From the NCBI GenBank assembly GCA_002404055.1, contig DHIZ01000167.1, forward strand, positions 1 to 5,079: a stretch of 5,079 nucleotides of DNA, written 5' to 3'. Position numbers and translations under genes: made by a program. The DNA comes from Chloroflexi bacterium UBA4733 (GTDB lineage: Bacteria > Chloroflexota > UBA4733). Under the pieces are notes generated by a model. The model saw nothing but the letters and a program-made list of their open reading frames with translations. It was not told where the DNA came from and searched no databases. Within the stretch, counting starts at the first letter, position 1; each line of letters starts with the position of its first letter. Below are positions 4,511-5,079 of this stretch, piece by piece.

Positions 4511-4614
4511 TGGAGTTGCTGGCCGACCACACCGAACTATTCAAGCAGTTCAGCGACAACGCCTCCTTCCGCAAGTGGCTGGCCGACACGATCTTCGCGG
4601 CGACGTATGACTAA
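4510..4614 (+). pseudogene. hsdR: Extreme 3' end of a second-type hsdR
   Basis: The 34-residue ORF reads MELLADHTELFKQFSDNASF (1-20) and RKWLADTIFAATYD (21-34). This is the usual last segment of one lineage of HsdR proteins ('ELFKQFxDNxSFRRWLxDTxFxxTY'), recalled from family patterns. It is of a different lineage from the fragment at 1669-2073, which ends in FLRTVRR. The ATG overlaps the HEPN stop (TGATG); the frame is also open upstream through HEPN codons, where AV-MELL may already be HsdR-derived. Nothing of the motor or nuclease domains is present, so it is a remnant, not a functional gene. Its 3' end is repeated at 2787-2816. Confidence 0.65.
4581..4610 (+). repeat. 30-bp direct repeat, copy 2 (hsdR 3' end)
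   Basis: Same orientation as copy 1 at 2787-2816, with 28 of 30 bases identical and only third-position changes (ATC TTC here against ATT TTT). The two copies lie about 1.8 kb apart and bracket the DUF4258/DUF2283 and MntA/HepT modules. Identity ends sharply upstream, where copy 1 turns into DUF5615. Confidence 0.85.
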
Positions 4615-4658
4615 ACGCCGGACTGGAAGTGACATCACGGCTCACACGCTCGTAGTTT

Positions 4659-4676
4659 CTACGTTATGTAATGTAG
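4659..4676. promoter_or_regulatory. 18-bp near-palindrome, candidate operator
   Basis: CTACGTTATGTAATGTAG pairs 8 bp on each side of a central TG, with one G-T mismatch. It lies in a locally AT-rich patch about 45 bp after the hsdR fragment. There is no T-run, so it does not look like a terminator. It is flanked by a direct GTAGTT (4652-4657 and 4673-4678). A binding site is possible; no regulator is identified. Confidence 0.3.
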
Positions 4677-4975
4677 TTGGCGCTCATCCACGCCCTGCCA
4701 ATGACGCCCCTGGGCGCTTGCGGCTTCCGCATCGTTTGCATAGACGACGCTACGGCTGCGCCGTGGCAGTGGACACTCTGCATGAACGAGTCGTGCGGGA
4801 AGGTGCAACACAGACCGAGTCGGAGCTTCCATGGGATGCGAGGATGTGCATCGGCTCCTGCGGTTTACGTGCTGGGATCATTCCAGCGGATGTTTGAGCG
4901 TCCCGTGGAAAATCGACGAAGCGCATTGGCCAACGAATGCAGCTACGTCCGTGGCGGCGGGCGGCCTCGAAAGCC

Positions 4976-4994
4976 GCTACATTTACGCTGTAGC
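4976..4994. repeat. 6-bp stem-loop GCTACA / TGTAGC
   Basis: GCTACA and TGTAGC are exact reverse complements separated by 7 bases. The structure ends immediately before the -35 element of the possible promoter at 4995-5022, so it could be an upstream regulator site. No function can be assigned from sequence alone. Confidence 0.35.
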
Positions 4995-5022
4995 TTGTCC
5001 ATCGGACGAAGGATAGTATCAT
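4995..5022 (+). promoter_or_regulatory. Possible sigma-70-type promoter at the right edge
   Basis: TTGTCC (4995-5000) and TATCAT (5017-5022) match the -35 and -10 consensus at 4/6 and 5/6 positions, with a 16-base spacer. It stands out against the GC-rich background and points rightwards, towards a gene that would begin at or beyond the window edge. Confidence 0.35.
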
Positions 5023-5042
5023 ACGGGTGTTTGGCAGCACCG

Positions 5043-5079
5043 ATGCTACGTTACGCGAAGTGCGCCACAGATTATCGCG
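5043..5079 (+). CDS. Possible start of a gene running off the right edge
   Basis: An ATG at 5043 opens a frame (MLRYAKCATDYR) that reaches the end of the window. It lies about 20 bases after the -10 element of the possible promoter. No Shine-Dalgarno is visible, and twelve codons are too few to judge coding character. It is listed only because promoter position and open frame agree. Confidence 0.15.
   Translation, partial: MLRYAKCATDYR

Larger units (their letters stand above)
4615..5079. other. Right-hand stretch without a supported gene
   Basis: About 465 bases with no convincing coding region. A 96-codon frame from 4607 and a 96-codon minus frame (5040-4750) give translations without any domain, ribosome site or coherent hydrophobic pattern. 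Local composition is more AT-rich near 4650-4680 and 4975-5025, where inverted repeats and a possible promoter are found. It may be a mix of decayed coding DNA and the regulatory region of a gene beyond the right edge. Confidence 0.55.

Noticed and set aside
4607..4897. 96-codon plus-strand frame after the second hsdR tail
   Set aside because: The start overlaps the hsdR end by chance, the translation has no domain and no ribosome site is present.
4750..5040. 96-codon minus-strand frame at the right edge
   Set aside because: No domain, no ribosome site and a composition like non-coding GC-rich DNA.
1..5079. CRISPR array, tRNA, rRNA or complete insertion sequence
   Set aside because: No evenly spaced repeats, no tRNA-like cloverleaf and no transposase motif or terminal inverted repeats were seen on either strand.

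Overview
The window is GC-rich accessory DNA from a bacterium. It reads as a worn defence and toxin-antitoxin island rather than a conserved chromosomal neighbourhood. GC-rich codon use, short overlapping gene pairs and this mix of families (HEPN/MNT, DUF433/DUF5615, DUF2283/DUF4258, Mrr-like nuclease, type I restriction remnants) would suit a Chloroflexota-type or similar environmental bacterium. That assignment is an impression only; no taxonomic marker is present.

Layout. (1) Positions 1-406, minus strand: the N-terminal 135 residues of a small membrane protein that runs off the left edge, with a perfect 8-1-8 palindrome just upstream of its start. (2) 407-825: no gene found. (3) 826-1581, plus: a membrane-anchored Mrr-family nuclease with a C-terminal Cys/His cluster. 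(4) 1669-2381, plus: the last ~130 residues of a type I restriction subunit HsdR, coupled by an ATGA overlap to a complete YgjP-like (M48-type) metallopeptidase. (5) 2404-2820, plus: a 21-codon leader ORF, an intact DUF433 antitoxin, and its DUF5615 toxin partner, which is frameshifted and fused to the extreme 3' end of a different hsdR. (6) 2987-3509, minus: a DUF4258/DUF2283 pair transcribed towards the DUF433 unit. (7) 3641-4510, plus: an unknown small protein, a MntA-type nucleotidyltransferase antitoxin and a HepT-type HEPN RNase toxin, all overlapping end to start. (8) 4510-4614: a second hsdR 3' end whose last ~30 bp nearly match the one at 2787-2816. (9) 4615-5079: no convincing gene, but a palindrome, a stem-loop and a possible promoter at the right edge.

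How it fits together. There are three hsdR 3' ends and no hsdR motor or nuclease body, no hsdM and no hsdS. Two of the three ends sit immediately downstream of a toxin-antitoxin pair. The simplest reading is that these small modules once sat inside or beside type I restriction operons, and that deletion and recombination removed the restriction genes while leaving the modules and the extreme 3' ends. The units that look intact are the Mrr-like nuclease, the M48-type peptidase, DUF433, DUF4258/DUF2283 and MntA/HepT.
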